Assembly (NCBI GenBank): GCA_018223035.1
Contig: JAAEZD010000002.1
Location: 310,001-374,000 of the forward strand
DNA: 64,000 bases
Reading direction: 5' to 3'
DNA from: Heliomarina sp018223035
GTDB lineage: Bacteria; Pseudomonadota; Alphaproteobacteria; Rhodobacterales; Rhodobacteraceae
Under the pieces are notes generated by a model that saw nothing but the letters and a program-made list of their open reading frames with translations, made no database searches and was not told the DNA's origin. A program made the position numbers and the translations under genes. Positions 34,029-42,425 of this stretch are shown in pieces (position 1 is the stretch's first letter; each line of letters begins with the position of its first letter).

Positions 34029-34037
34029 GAGCACCCC

Positions 34038-34421
34038 ATGACACGCACGATGAAAGATCTTGTTGCCGACGCGAACACACGCGTCGAAACCATAAGCCCT
34101 GACGAAGCCAACACGATGGCCGCTGGCGGCGGACTCATCCTCGATGTCCGGGAACCCGGGGAGCTCGAAAAGGTTGGCAGCATCGCCGGCGCGTTGAACG
34201 TGCCGCGCGGCATTCTTGAAACCCGGGCAGATTCCAGTCTGGATACGGCCGAGGCAGGGCTGGTCGACCGTCGTGGCAACGCGCCTATACTGGTGCTCTG
34301 CGCCGCTGGTGGCCGCGCTGCCCTTGCCGCCGACACCCTGCGCGACATGGGCTATGACGCCAAGGTCATTCAGGGCGGCATTGCCGGGTGGAAATCCGCA
34401 GGCCTGCCGGTGGAAAAGTAA
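34038..34421 (+). CDS. Rhodanese-like sulfurtransferase
   Basis: The 127-residue single rhodanese domain has the nucleophilic Cys in LVLCAAGGRAA (about residue 91) and the closing GGIAGWKSAGLPV signature. It moves sulfane sulfur between thiols and works with persulfide dioxygenase in sulfide detoxification. It lies 9 bases after blh and 3 bases before the SulP gene. Confidence 0.92.
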   Translation: MTRTMKDLVADANTRVETISPDEANTMAAGGGLILDVREPGELEKVGSIAGALNVPRGILETRADSSLDTAEAGLVDRRGNAPILVLCAAGGRAALAADTLRDMGYDAKVIQGGIAGWKSAGLPVEK

Positions 34422-34424
34422 ACA

Positions 34425-36221
34425 ATGAGACGTCTGGCGACCTATCTGCCGGTTTTCGAATGGGGAAGCCAGTACACGAGGCAGAGCTTTTACAACGACG
34501 GGCTTGCCGCCGTCATCGTGACGGTCATGCTGATCCCGCAATCGCTGGCCTATGCCATGCTCGCGGGGCTTCCGCCCGTCGTCGGGCTGTACGCTTCGAT
34601 CCTGCCGCTTGTCGCCTATGCTATTTTCGGAACCAGCCGAACGCTCGCCGTCGGGCCCGTAGCGGTGGTTTCGCTGCTCACGGCGACAGCGGCCGGAGCT
34701 GTCGCCCCACCGGGGAGCGAGCGCTATATCGCTGCGGCCATCGCCCTTGCGACCCTGTCGGGCCTGATGCTCCTTGCCATGGGGATTTTCCGGCTTGGCT
34801 TTGTCGCCAACCTGCTGTCGCACCCGGTCATTTCGGGGTTCATAACTGCCTCTGGCATCCTAATCGCGGCCAGCCAACTGCGTCATATCCTCGGGGTTGA
34901 CGCAGGAGGTCACAACCTGCTGGAACTGGCCGCCTCCCTTGGCGGGAATATCGGCAACACGAACCTTCCGACACTTACCATCGGCGCACTTGCCACCGGT
35001 TTCCTGTTCTGGTCGCGTTCGTCGCTGAAACCTTTGCTGGAAAGAATTGGATTGCCCGCCGGTGCTGCCGCCCTGCTTGCGCGGACGGGGCCGGTTCTTG
35101 CCATCGTGGTTTCCATTCTGGCTGTTGTCCTGCTGGGTCTGGAAGAATGCGGTGTTTCGGTCGTCGGGGACATCCCGCAAGGCCTCCCGAACCTGAGCCT
35201 GCCACTGTTCGACGCGACTTTGTGGCGTAATCTTCTACCAGCCGCGTTCCTGATATCCGTCATCGGATTCGTCGAATCCGTTTCAGTGGCCCAAACGCTC
35301 GCGGCCAAGCGCCGTCAGTCCATTCGACCCGATCAGGAACTGATCGGACTGGGTGTCTCGAACCTCGCTTCGGCTTTTTCCGGCGGCTACCCTGTTACCG
35401 GTGGATTTGCCCGCTCGGTCGTGAATTTTGATGCCGGAGCAGAAACCCCGGCGGCAGGCGCTTTTACCGCCATCGGCATCGCGCTGGCCTCGCTCTTCCT
35501 GACGCCCCTGCTGAAACATCTGCCTACCGCAGTTCTCGCGGCGACCATCATCGTCGCCGTGCTCAGCCTCGTCGACCTGGGCACCCTGCGGCGGACCCTG
35601 CGCTATTCGCCCTTCGACTTCGCCGCGATGCTGGGCACCATCCTCGTGACGCTCGCCGTCGGGGTTGAGGCGGGCATCATCACCGGCGTCGGACTTTCAC
35701 TCCTGCTGCACCTCTGGCGCTCTGCCCGCCCGCACGTCGCTGAAATCGGACAGGTCCCCGGCACTCGGCATTACCGCAATATCCTGCGCCATGACGTGGC
35801 TTGTGCAGACACGGTTCTGTCCCTGCGGATCGACGAAAGCCTATGGTTCGGCAATGCCCGTGCCGTCGAGGACATTATCCAGCGCGCCGTCGCCGAGCGC
35901 CCCAATTTGCGTCACCTCGTGCTGAACCTTGTCGCGGTGAACTCCATCGACGCGAGTGCGCTGGAAAGCCTTGAACTCATCATCCACCGGCTTGCGGACC
36001 AGAAGATCGACCTGCATCTGTCCGAAGTCAAAGGCCCGGTGATGGACAGGCTCGCCCGCTCCGCGCTCATCGACGACCTGACAGGCAATATCTTCTTGTC
36101 ACATCACGAAGCGATGGCCAAACTGGCGCCAGAGGTCACCGATAGCGCCGACCGCTCGCAAATGCCCGACATCGATGCCTCACGCCCCTCGCCTGAACGT
36201 CCCCTCCGGCAAGCCCGGTAA
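34425..36221 (+). CDS. SulP family anion permease with STAS domain
   Basis: The 598-residue membrane protein has the SulP core: the MLIPQSLAYAMLAGLPPVVGLYAS signature (about 28-51), GPVAVVSLL and 10-14 helices to about 420. A cytoplasmic STAS domain follows (about 460-560: VLSLRIDESLWFGNA, LVAVNSIDASALESL). SulP proteins carry sulfate or bicarbonate. In this operon export or uptake of sulfur oxyanions from persulfide oxidation is the simplest reading, but direction and ion are not determined. Confidence 0.93.
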   Translation: MRRLATYLPVFEWGSQYTRQSFYNDGLAAVIVTVMLIPQSLAYAMLAGLPPVVGLYASILPLVAYAIFGTSRTLAVGPVAVVSLLTATAAGAVAPPGSERYIAAAIALATLSGLMLLAMGIFRLGFVANLLSHPVISGFITASGILIAASQLRHILGVDAGGHNLLELAASLGGNIGNTNLPTLTIGALATGFLFWSRSSLKPLLERIGLPAGAAALLARTGPVLAIVVSILAVVLLGLEECGVSVVGDIPQGLPNLSLPLFDATLWRNLLPAAFLISVIGFVESVSVAQTLAAKRRQSIRPDQELIGLGVSNLASAFSGGYPVTGGFARSVVNFDAGAETPAAGAFTAIGIALASLFLTPLLKHLPTAVLAATIIVAVLSLVDLGTLRRTLRYSPFDFAAMLGTILVTLAVGVEAGIITGVGLSLLLHLWRSARPHVAEIGQVPGTRHYRNILRHDVACADTVLSLRIDESLWFGNARAVEDIIQRAVAERPNLRHLVLNLVAVNSIDASALESLELIIHRLADQKIDLHLSEVKGPVMDRLARSALIDDLTGNIFLSHHEAMAKLAPEVTDSADRSQMPDIDASRPSPERPLRQAR

Positions 36222-36230
36222 AGATCGGTG

Positions 36231-37139
36231 TCAATCCGCGCCAAAGAACTGGTCGGCCGAGCGGATGTCGGCGGCGGCAAAGTCGATCAGCATGCGCACC
36301 TTCCGGGGCAGCGCGCGCCCTTCAAGATAAATCGCGTTCAAGACGCCCGTCTCGCCATCGTAATCCGGCAGCAGGGGCACCAGATCGCCTCGCTCAACGG
36401 CATCGAAAAGCGCGAAACGCGGGACGTAGGCGATGCCCATCCCTTCGCGGGCCAGTCCGGCAGCCGCCTGCGCGGAATTTACCATGAACTGGCCGCGCAC
36501 ATTCGCCACGTACTCGTCCGCGCTCCGGCGAAAGGTCCAGCGACGCGGGTTTCGCCTATTCGTGTCGATGATACAGCTATGTCCCGCAAGATCCTCGGGT
36601 CTCTGAGGCGCATCGTACTTTTGCAGATAGCTGGGGCTGGCGATGAGGATACTGGAAAATGACGCGAGCTTGCGCGCTTTGAGTGACAGCATGTCGGATC
36701 GTCCGAGCCGAAAGGCAAGATCGATCCCGTCGGATGCAAGATCAACGAATTGATCGCCAAGCCGTAGATCCAGCGTTAGGCCCGGGTTCGCTCCAGCGAA
36801 CCGACCCAGCATGTCACTGATATAGACTTCGCCCAGCGTGACCGGTGCCGAAATCCGGATTGTACCCGACAGTCCCCTCGATTCTTCCGCCACCTCTGCG
36901 AGAAGGTCGTCGAGATCATCGAGCAAGGCCGGCGCCCGCGCCAGCAGGGTTTCTCCGCCCGGCGTTAGGCCGACTTTTCGCGTCGTGCGTTGCAGCAGCC
37001 GCACGCCAAGACGTTCTTCCAGCTCGGCGACATATTTCGATGTCAGCCGGTTCGATACGCCAAGTTGATCGGCCGCAGCGGTAAAGGAACCGGTTTGCGC
37101 CGTCGCAACGAAGGCCCGCAATTCATCTACAAGATCCAT
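36231..37139 (-). CDS. LysR family transcriptional regulator
   Basis: The 302-residue protein has the LysR HTH (about 2-60: DELRAFVATAQTGSFTAAADQLGVSNRLTSKYVAELEERLG) and a substrate domain starting near GTIRISAPVTLGE, of the CrgA/AaeR-like group. It is divergent from doxX and the extradiol dioxygenase-like gene, with an inverted repeat between, so it probably controls that pair. Confidence 0.93.
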   Translation of the reverse strand: MDLVDELRAFVATAQTGSFTAAADQLGVSNRLTSKYVAELEERLGVRLLQRTTRKVGLTPGGETLLARAPALLDDLDDLLAEVAEESRGLSGTIRISAPVTLGEVYISDMLGRFAGANPGLTLDLRLGDQFVDLASDGIDLAFRLGRSDMLSLKARKLASFSSILIASPSYLQKYDAPQRPEDLAGHSCIIDTNRRNPRRWTFRRSADEYVANVRGQFMVNSAQAAAGLAREGMGIAYVPRFALFDAVERGDLVPLLPDYDGETGVLNAIYLEGRALPRKVRMLIDFAAADIRSADQFFGAD

Positions 37140-37153
37140 ACTGTACCTTTTGA

Positions 37154-37176
37154 GAATGATTTATGGATAGTCATTC
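37154..37176. promoter_or_regulatory. Inverted repeat, probable LysR site
   Basis: GAATGA (37154-37159), exactly 11 bases, then TCATTC (37171-37176) forms a perfect inverted repeat 15 bases upstream of the LysR start, in the divergent spacer. An 11-base spacer is typical of LysR boxes. Confidence 0.55.
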
Positions 37177-37301
37177 GCCAAATTCGCCATTTCATTGAAA
37201 GCGTTCAAGCCTTAAATCCTGTGCAGAACAGACAGCCCAAGGGCGGACGAAAAAACTCAAACCGGCCCGGCGGATGCCGAGCCAAGATCAGGAGAAGACA
37301 T

Positions 37302-37724
37302 ATGAATTCTCAGACTTCGGCGGATTTAGCCGCCTTCGCACTGCGCGTCAGCACCGGTATCCTCTTTGTTGCCCACGGCTTGATGAAAGTACTCGTATTT
37401 ACTGTTCCAGGTACGGTGGGATATTTCGAAAGCCTCGGACTGCCCGGCTTCCTTGCCTACCTTACGATCTTCGCCGAACTGGCGGGCGGGGCTGCGCTGA
37501 TCCTAGGGATCGGCACACGAGTCGTATCGCTCGCCCTTATCCCTGTGTTGCTGGGAGCGACCTGGGCACACTCCGGAAATGGCTGGAGCTTTTCCGGCGA
37601 AGGCGGCGGCTGGGAATACCCGTTGTTCTGGACCGTGGCACAGGTTGCCGTGGTACTGCTGGGCAGCGGGGCCTATGCTATGCGCGTCCCGGCGCTCGAC
37701 AAGGCTCTGGGCCAGTTCGCCTGA
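37302..37724 (+). CDS. DoxX family membrane protein
   Basis: From ATG 37302 (aggaga upstream; a frame opening at 36990 crosses the LysR gene) the product has 140 residues with four helices and the DoxX pattern RVSTGILFVAHGLMK and IFAELAGGAALILGIGTR. DoxX proteins are small inner-membrane proteins tied to redox or quinone functions. With the adjacent LysR and DODA-like genes it forms a set often seen in proteobacteria that responds to quinone or thiol stress. The precise role is unknown. Confidence 0.9.
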   Translation: MNSQTSADLAAFALRVSTGILFVAHGLMKVLVFTVPGTVGYFESLGLPGFLAYLTIFAELAGGAALILGIGTRVVSLALIPVLLGATWAHSGNGWSFSGEGGGWEYPLFWTVAQVAVVLLGSGAYAMRVPALDKALGQFA

Positions 37725-37745
37725 GAAGACCACAAAATGGAATAC

Positions 37746-37769
37746 CGGGACTGCGCAACCGCGGTCCCG
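37746..37769 (+). other. Hairpin in the doxX-ygiD spacer
   Basis: A 10-bp stem (37746-37755 with 37760-37769, one G-U pair) with loop CAAC stands between doxX and the dioxygenase gene, 21 bases before its ATG. There is no T-tract, so it looks like a processing or expression-balancing element and not a terminator. Confidence 0.5.
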
Positions 37770-37790
37770 CATAGCCAAGGGGACAAGAAA

Positions 37791-38615
37791 ATGAGCACCA
37801 GGCAAACATTGAACGACCTTTCCGAACGGCTCTCCCTTTCCGACAGAATGCCGGTTCTCTTTCTTGGGCATGGCAGCCCGATGAACGCCATCGAGGACAC
37901 CGAATTCAGCAGAGCATGGATCGAGATCGGCAAGACCCTTCCCCGTCCGCAGGCGATACTGGTCGTCTCTGCCCACTGGATCACACGGAACACCACCCTC
38001 GTGGATGTCTCTGCGATGCCGCGCACGATCCATGATTTCTATGGCTTTCCAGACGCCCTTTACGAACAGCGATACGACGCACAGGGCAATCCAGAACTGG
38101 CCCGCGAAGTTGCCACCCTGCTGGCCAGCCATCATGCGGAAACCGATGACACTTGGGGGCTGGATCACGGCGCATGGACCGTCCTCAAGTTCCTGTTCCC
38201 GGACGCCGATGTTCCGGTATTTCAGCTTTCCATCGACATGTCGAAGGACCTCGACTACCAGCTTGAGATCGGCAAATTGCTGTCGTCGCTGCGGGATCGT
38301 GGTGTGCTGATCCTCGGCTCGGGCAACGTCGTGCACAACCTTCGCGCAATGCGCCCCGGCGGCAGACCGCAGGATTTCGCGCTCGAATTCGACAGCCTGT
38401 TTGCGGATCGCCTTGCCCAGCGCGATTTTGACACGCTGGCTGATCGCAAGGGACTTGGTTCGCTTTTGACGATGGCCCACCCGTCGGTGGATCACTACCT
38501 TCCGGCCCTGACGGTGGCTGGTGCATCCAACGACCGAGATGCGCTGACCTTCATGACCGACTCCATCGACCTCGGGTCCGTGTCCATGCGATCCTTCCTG
38601 TTTCACGCGACTTGA
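37791..38615 (+). CDS. ygiD: DODA-type extradiol aromatic ring-opening dioxygenase (LigB superfamily)
   Basis: From ATG 37791 (ggggacaag upstream) the product has 274 residues. The LigB-fold metal site shows as His in LFLGHGSPMN, His in VSAHW, HDFYGFP, GLDHGAW and His in GSGNVVHN. E. coli YgiD (4,5-DOPA extradiol dioxygenase, about 260-270 residues) has the same motifs. It is probably co-transcribed with doxX under LysR control. Confidence 0.9.
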   Translation: MSTRQTLNDLSERLSLSDRMPVLFLGHGSPMNAIEDTEFSRAWIEIGKTLPRPQAILVVSAHWITRNTTLVDVSAMPRTIHDFYGFPDALYEQRYDAQGNPELAREVATLLASHHAETDDTWGLDHGAWTVLKFLFPDADVPVFQLSIDMSKDLDYQLEIGKLLSSLRDRGVLILGSGNVVHNLRAMRPGGRPQDFALEFDSLFADRLAQRDFDTLADRKGLGSLLTMAHPSVDHYLPALTVAGASNDRDALTFMTDSIDLGSVSMRSFLFHAT

Positions 38616-38629
38616 TCAAAGCGCGTGAA
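38602..38629. terminator. Inverted repeat across the ygiD stop codon
   Basis: TTCACGCG (38602-38609) and CGCGTGAA (38622-38629) are perfect 8-base arms with a 12-base loop containing the stop codon. They lie just before the 3' end of the convergent GntR gene. It may act as a terminator, though no T-tract follows. Confidence 0.45.
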
Positions 38630-38646
38630 CGGCAGACAAGAACGTC

Positions 38647-39339
38647 TTAGGCGACGCTGAAACGCCCGGACTGCATGATATAGTCGACACCACCCTGCAC
38701 GTGTCTTGTCAATAACTCGACGGCGTCATCTGCTTTTCGCTCGATGACAAGATCTCGCAGTCTTTCGTGCTCTTCCACGACTGTTTTTCCACGGAAAGGA
38801 AGCGCGAGCATGTGGTAGCGCGCAAGCCTGTCGTAGATCGAGGAATACGTGCGCATCAGAACTCTCTGACCGCAGGCAGACATCATCGCATAGTGAAACC
38901 CCCAGTCGAATGAGACCCAATTCAGGTCACCGGGGGTCTTTCCCTCTATCAAATCGCGCTCGACGGAGGAAAGCTTGTACTGGGCTGCGACGATACCAGC
39001 TTCCCACTCGACGTCTCCGCTCACAATCGACTCTCTCAATGCGTGAGTTTCGAGCAACGTGCGCATCCGCGCGAGGTCGTGAAGTTCGGCCTCGTTGATC
39101 GGTGCCACACGAAAGCCGCGCTGCCCTTCCGCAGAGACTAGTTCTTCCACAGCCAGACGGTTCAATATCTCGCGCAAGGTGGTCACACTCGCGCGGTAGA
39201 CCTCTTTCATGCGCTCCAGTTTAAGTTTTTCATCCGGAGCCAACCGGCCATGAATGATATCAGAGCGTATCCGGCGATAGGCCGTATCACCGATCGTATC
39301 ACCCTGACGTTCGTCAGTATCGAAGCGAATTATTTTCAT
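38647..39339 (-). CDS. GntR family transcriptional regulator, FCD subgroup
   Basis: From ATG 39339 (a TTG at 39348 is possible) the product has 230 residues. The winged helix (about 16-80: DTAYRRIRSDIIHGRLAPDEKLKLERMKEVYRASVTTLREILNRLAVEELV) is followed by an FCD domain. It lies downstream of the cox operon in the same orientation, with a 117-base gap. Its target is unclear; it could be an orphan or act on the cox region. Confidence 0.9.
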   Translation of the reverse strand: MKIIRFDTDERQGDTIGDTAYRRIRSDIIHGRLAPDEKLKLERMKEVYRASVTTLREILNRLAVEELVSAEGQRGFRVAPINEAELHDLARMRTLLETHALRESIVSGDVEWEAGIVAAQYKLSSVERDLIEGKTPGDLNWVSFDWGFHYAMMSACGQRVLMRTYSSIYDRLARYHMLALPFRGKTVVEEHERLRDLVIERKADDAVELLTRHVQGGVDYIMQSGRFSVA

Positions 39340-39456
39340 ATCTAACAAGTACCTTCACCGCCGCGCCAAGGAAACTGGAAACAGCTGGTGCGCGGTTTGC
39401 AGTTTGACAGATCATCCTGTTTGATGATGGGTAACGTATGCACGTTGCGGCATCGG

Positions 39457-40263
39457 CTATGTAGTCTTTTCGACCCCGTCCATTCGATCTCCCGGTGCGC
39501 GACGAATTTGAACGAGCTCCGCAAGAATTGCCAGCGCGATCTCTCGTGCCGTGACAGCTCCGATGTCCAGCCCGGCCGGAGCGCGGACCGCGTCGATTTT
39601 TGCCCGTTCGATACCCTGCGCTTCTAGGCGCGTGGCGAGCGATGCGAACTTGCGGTGACTGCCTACAAAGGAAATATGCTCGGATTGCGTGCCTAACGCC
39701 TGTTCCAATGCATGCATATCGCCCTGTCCTTGCGTAGCGATGACAATCGCGCGGCGGTTGTTCGACGAGGAGGCCAGCGGCGCGTCGGGCGTGACTGCAC
39801 GGACCGTCCAGTCGAACCCTCCGGCCAGATCGGCAAGCGCCGTTGCGACGGGCGAGGTTCCAAAGATCACGACTTCGGGTTGCGGCATGCAGGGTTCGAC
39901 GAATATCTCGATGAAGCCTTCCGAGGGACAGCCATTTCGGGCGTAGCTGATACCATCGGCGCTTTCCCCCGCGACACGCCCCTCGCTTTTCAAAACGGCC
40001 TCGGGCGCGACGGAAACAAGATGCGGGCGTCTTTCGCTCAGGGCGCGCAGCGCAGCGTCGCGCACTGCACCGCGAATGCACCCGCCGCCGAGAAATCCGT
40101 GCAGGATCGAGCCGTCCTGACGCAGCAGCGCCCGGGCGCCGGGCTTGGCGGCGGTGGGGCCCGACGTCCGAACAATTGTGGCGATCACAAACGGTACATT
40201 ATCCGTACACAAGCCGTACATCGCTCGTGTCATTTCTTCGTCCATCACCGGTGTTGGGATCAT
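39457..40263 (-). CDS. coxF: XdhC/CoxF family molybdenum-cofactor maturation protein
   Basis: The 268-residue protein has the N-terminal XdhC/CoxI domain (VIATIVRTSGPTAAKPGARALLRQDGSILHGFLGGGCIRGAV) and a C-terminal Rossmann-like domain (VVIFGTSPVATALADLAGG, LDIGAVTAREIALAILAEL). Family members bind and modify the molybdenum cofactor before insertion. It is the third gene after coxL on the minus strand, the coxF position of the Oligotropha order, and overlaps coxE by 4 bases. Confidence 0.9.
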   Translation of the reverse strand: MIPTPVMDEEMTRAMYGLCTDNVPFVIATIVRTSGPTAAKPGARALLRQDGSILHGFLGGGCIRGAVRDAALRALSERRPHLVSVAPEAVLKSEGRVAGESADGISYARNGCPSEGFIEIFVEPCMPQPEVVIFGTSPVATALADLAGGFDWTVRAVTPDAPLASSSNNRRAIVIATQGQGDMHALEQALGTQSEHISFVGSHRKFASLATRLEAQGIERAKIDAVRAPAGLDIGAVTAREIALAILAELVQIRRAPGDRMDGVEKTT

Positions 40264-41441
40264 ATCCGTGCAAGGTCCCCTTCAAGGTTGACCAGATCGG
40301 CCAGCGTGTTTGCCGCGCGAAAGAGATCAAGATACGGAAGGGCAGCGCGCATGCTTTGCGCGGTCGGCGCATAGCTCTCCCAGCCTTTGAGCGGGTTCAG
40401 CCAGATCACGCTGCCGCCGCGCTTGCGCAGGCGGGCGAGCGCTTCGCTCAGCATCTCGGGCGGTTCCGTGTCGTAGCCATCGGACAAAATCAGCACGACA
40501 GTTCGTCCGTCAACGATGCGCCTTGCTGGCCCCTTGGCAAACTCGCCAATACTCGCGCCTATGCGCGAGCCGCCCGCAAAGCCATCCGCCATCAGCGACA
40601 TGCGCGCCAGCGCGCGCAAGGCGTCCTTGTCGCGCAGGGCCTCGGTGATGCGAACCAGCCTTGTGTGGAACAGGTAGGCGTCCGCTCGCGGGTCGGCGCG
40701 CATCAGACCGGCGAGAAAGGCGAGGTACACTTTCGAATAAACGCTCATCGACCCGGAGACGTCACATAGCGCGATAATCCTGCGGCTGCGGTCAGGGCGG
40801 GCCTTGCGCGGCAGAACGACCGGCTCTCCGCCGGTGGCAAGGCTAAGGCGAATGAGCTTTCGGAAATGCAACCGGCTGCCGCGATTGGCTGCCTTGCGGC
40901 GGCGCGACCGTCGATCCCGCATCGCCGCGCCCAAGCGTTCGGCAACGCGGGTAGCTTCTTCGATCTCGGCCGGGGTCACAAGTTCACGCAGATCCTTGCG
41001 CATCCGGTTGGTAACATCACTAGCGATCAGCTTGCCTGTGCCCTGCCCGGCGGTCTCGCCACCGCGATCCCCGGGCGAATTGGGTGTGCCCGCTCCGGCG
41101 CCTGATCCAGTTGCGGCCGGACGAGAGGAATGCACATCCCTGTTCATGCGCCGCGACAAGGTTGGCGTGACCTTGCGCTTAACGCGGCCACCGTTCAGCC
41201 AGTAGGCATCGAACAGATCGTCAAATCGCTCCGCCTCATCCTTACAACCAGTGCAGATCGCTTTCAGCGCCAGCCGGTTTTCATTCACATGCGCCGCGCG
41301 GACATGGGTCAAGGCCGTCAGGGCAAGTTCAGCCTCGGCAACACCAAGGCGCAATCCATTTTCGCGCAGATGCGCGATAAAGCCACCGACCCGCGCAACC
41401 GTGCCGGGGTCGCGGCCAGCAAAACGGGTGACCCGACTCAT
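40260..41441 (-). CDS. coxE: VWA-domain protein CoxE
   Basis: The 393-residue protein has a C-terminal von Willebrand factor A domain with MIDAS motif DVSGS (about 230) and DG(R)TVVLILSDGYDT. A charged linker rich in Arg lies before it. CoxE works with the MoxR-type ATPase CoxD in maturing the copper-molybdenum centre of CO dehydrogenase. It overlaps coxF and coxD by 4 bases on each side, consistent with tight coupling. Confidence 0.93.
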   Translation of the reverse strand: MSRVTRFAGRDPGTVARVGGFIAHLRENGLRLGVAEAELALTALTHVRAAHVNENRLALKAICTGCKDEAERFDDLFDAYWLNGGRVKRKVTPTLSRRMNRDVHSSRPAATGSGAGAGTPNSPGDRGGETAGQGTGKLIASDVTNRMRKDLRELVTPAEIEEATRVAERLGAAMRDRRSRRRKAANRGSRLHFRKLIRLSLATGGEPVVLPRKARPDRSRRIIALCDVSGSMSVYSKVYLAFLAGLMRADPRADAYLFHTRLVRITEALRDKDALRALARMSLMADGFAGGSRIGASIGEFAKGPARRIVDGRTVVLILSDGYDTEPPEMLSEALARLRKRGGSVIWLNPLKGWESYAPTAQSMRAALPYLDLFRAANTLADLVNLEGDLARI

Positions 41442-42313
41442 GCGGCGCGCCCAGCCAGACGCTGTGCGACCTCGGTCGTGATCGCTGCTTGATCGGATTG
41501 GGTTTTGAGCAAAGTTGTCAGAGTATTCTGGAGAACCGCCGGATCATTGGTAAGATCCGCCACGCCGAGCCCCACCAGCGCAGCGGCGAAATCCAGCATC
41601 TCGGCAACGCCCGGTGTCTTTTCCAGCTCTTCCTCGCGCAGTTTGCGCACGAAACCGATGATCTGGTCTGCGAGATGGGCCTCGACCTTGGGCAGACGAC
41701 TGCGCAGGATTTCGATTTCTGCGACAGGGTTGGGATAGTCGACATAGGTGTAAAGACAGCGCCGACGCAGCGCGTCCGACAGGTCGCGCGTGCCATTCGA
41801 CGTCAGGACCACAACGGGTCGCGTAGTCGCTGTGATCGTGCCAAGTTCGGGAACGGTGATCTGGAAATCGGCCAGCACTTCAAGCAGGTAGGCTTCAAAT
41901 TCCTCGTCTGCCCGGTCGATTTCATCGATCAGCAGAACCGGTGATTTTTCCTGACGGATCGCGGCGAGCAGAGGACGTTCCAGAAGAAATTCCTCGATGA
42001 AAAGCCGGTCTTCGATCTGGGTGCCGCTTTCGCCCGACCCCGAGGCTGCACGTATCGACAATAGCTGGCGTTGATAGTTCCACTCATAGATCGCCTGCGC
42101 GGCGTCCAAGCCTTCGTAGCATTGAAGACGGATCAGCCGGGTATCGAGCACATCGGCCAGCACTCTCGCAACTTCGGTCTTTCCAACGCCCGCCGCTCCT
42201 TCGAGCAGGATCGGGCGTTGCAGCGACAACGCCAGATGCAGAGCCACGGAAAGATCATCAGCCGCGACATAGCCCTGCTGTGCCATCCTGTGCTGAAGTT
42301 CGCTCCAATCCAT
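41438..42313 (-). CDS. coxD: MoxR-type AAA+ ATPase CoxD
   Basis: The 291-residue ATPase has Walker A EGAAGVGKTE (about 38-47), Walker B VLLIDEID (about 124-131) and sensor motif LTSNGTRDLSDALRRRCLY. CoxD-like proteins are needed to build the [CuSMoO2] site of CO dehydrogenase. The gene is next after coxL with a 112-base gap, the largest inside the cluster. Confidence 0.93.
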   Translation of the reverse strand: MDWSELQHRMAQQGYVAADDLSVALHLALSLQRPILLEGAAGVGKTEVARVLADVLDTRLIRLQCYEGLDAAQAIYEWNYQRQLLSIRAASGSGESGTQIEDRLFIEEFLLERPLLAAIRQEKSPVLLIDEIDRADEEFEAYLLEVLADFQITVPELGTITATTRPVVVLTSNGTRDLSDALRRRCLYTYVDYPNPVAEIEILRSRLPKVEAHLADQIIGFVRKLREEELEKTPGVAEMLDFAAALVGLGVADLTNDPAVLQNTLTTLLKTQSDQAAITTEVAQRLAGRAA

Positions 42314-42425
42314 TCTTTTGCCTTTTGCAGCCGCGTTTCGTTTGATCGGGGGGCCGTGACCCTACCTGTAGATGTGACGCCCCCCCTGCGGTTTGCGCGA
42401 TCCCCCTTGACCGCGCGTCCCAACC

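Noticed and set aside
36222..36230. Terminator between sulP and the convergent LysR gene
   Set aside because: Only 9 bases separate the genes and no hairpin with T-tract is visible.
39411..39428. ATCATC-N6-GATGAT inverted repeat downstream of coxF as terminator
   Set aside because: The stem is short and AT-rich with no T-tract; it could be chance or a weak regulator site.
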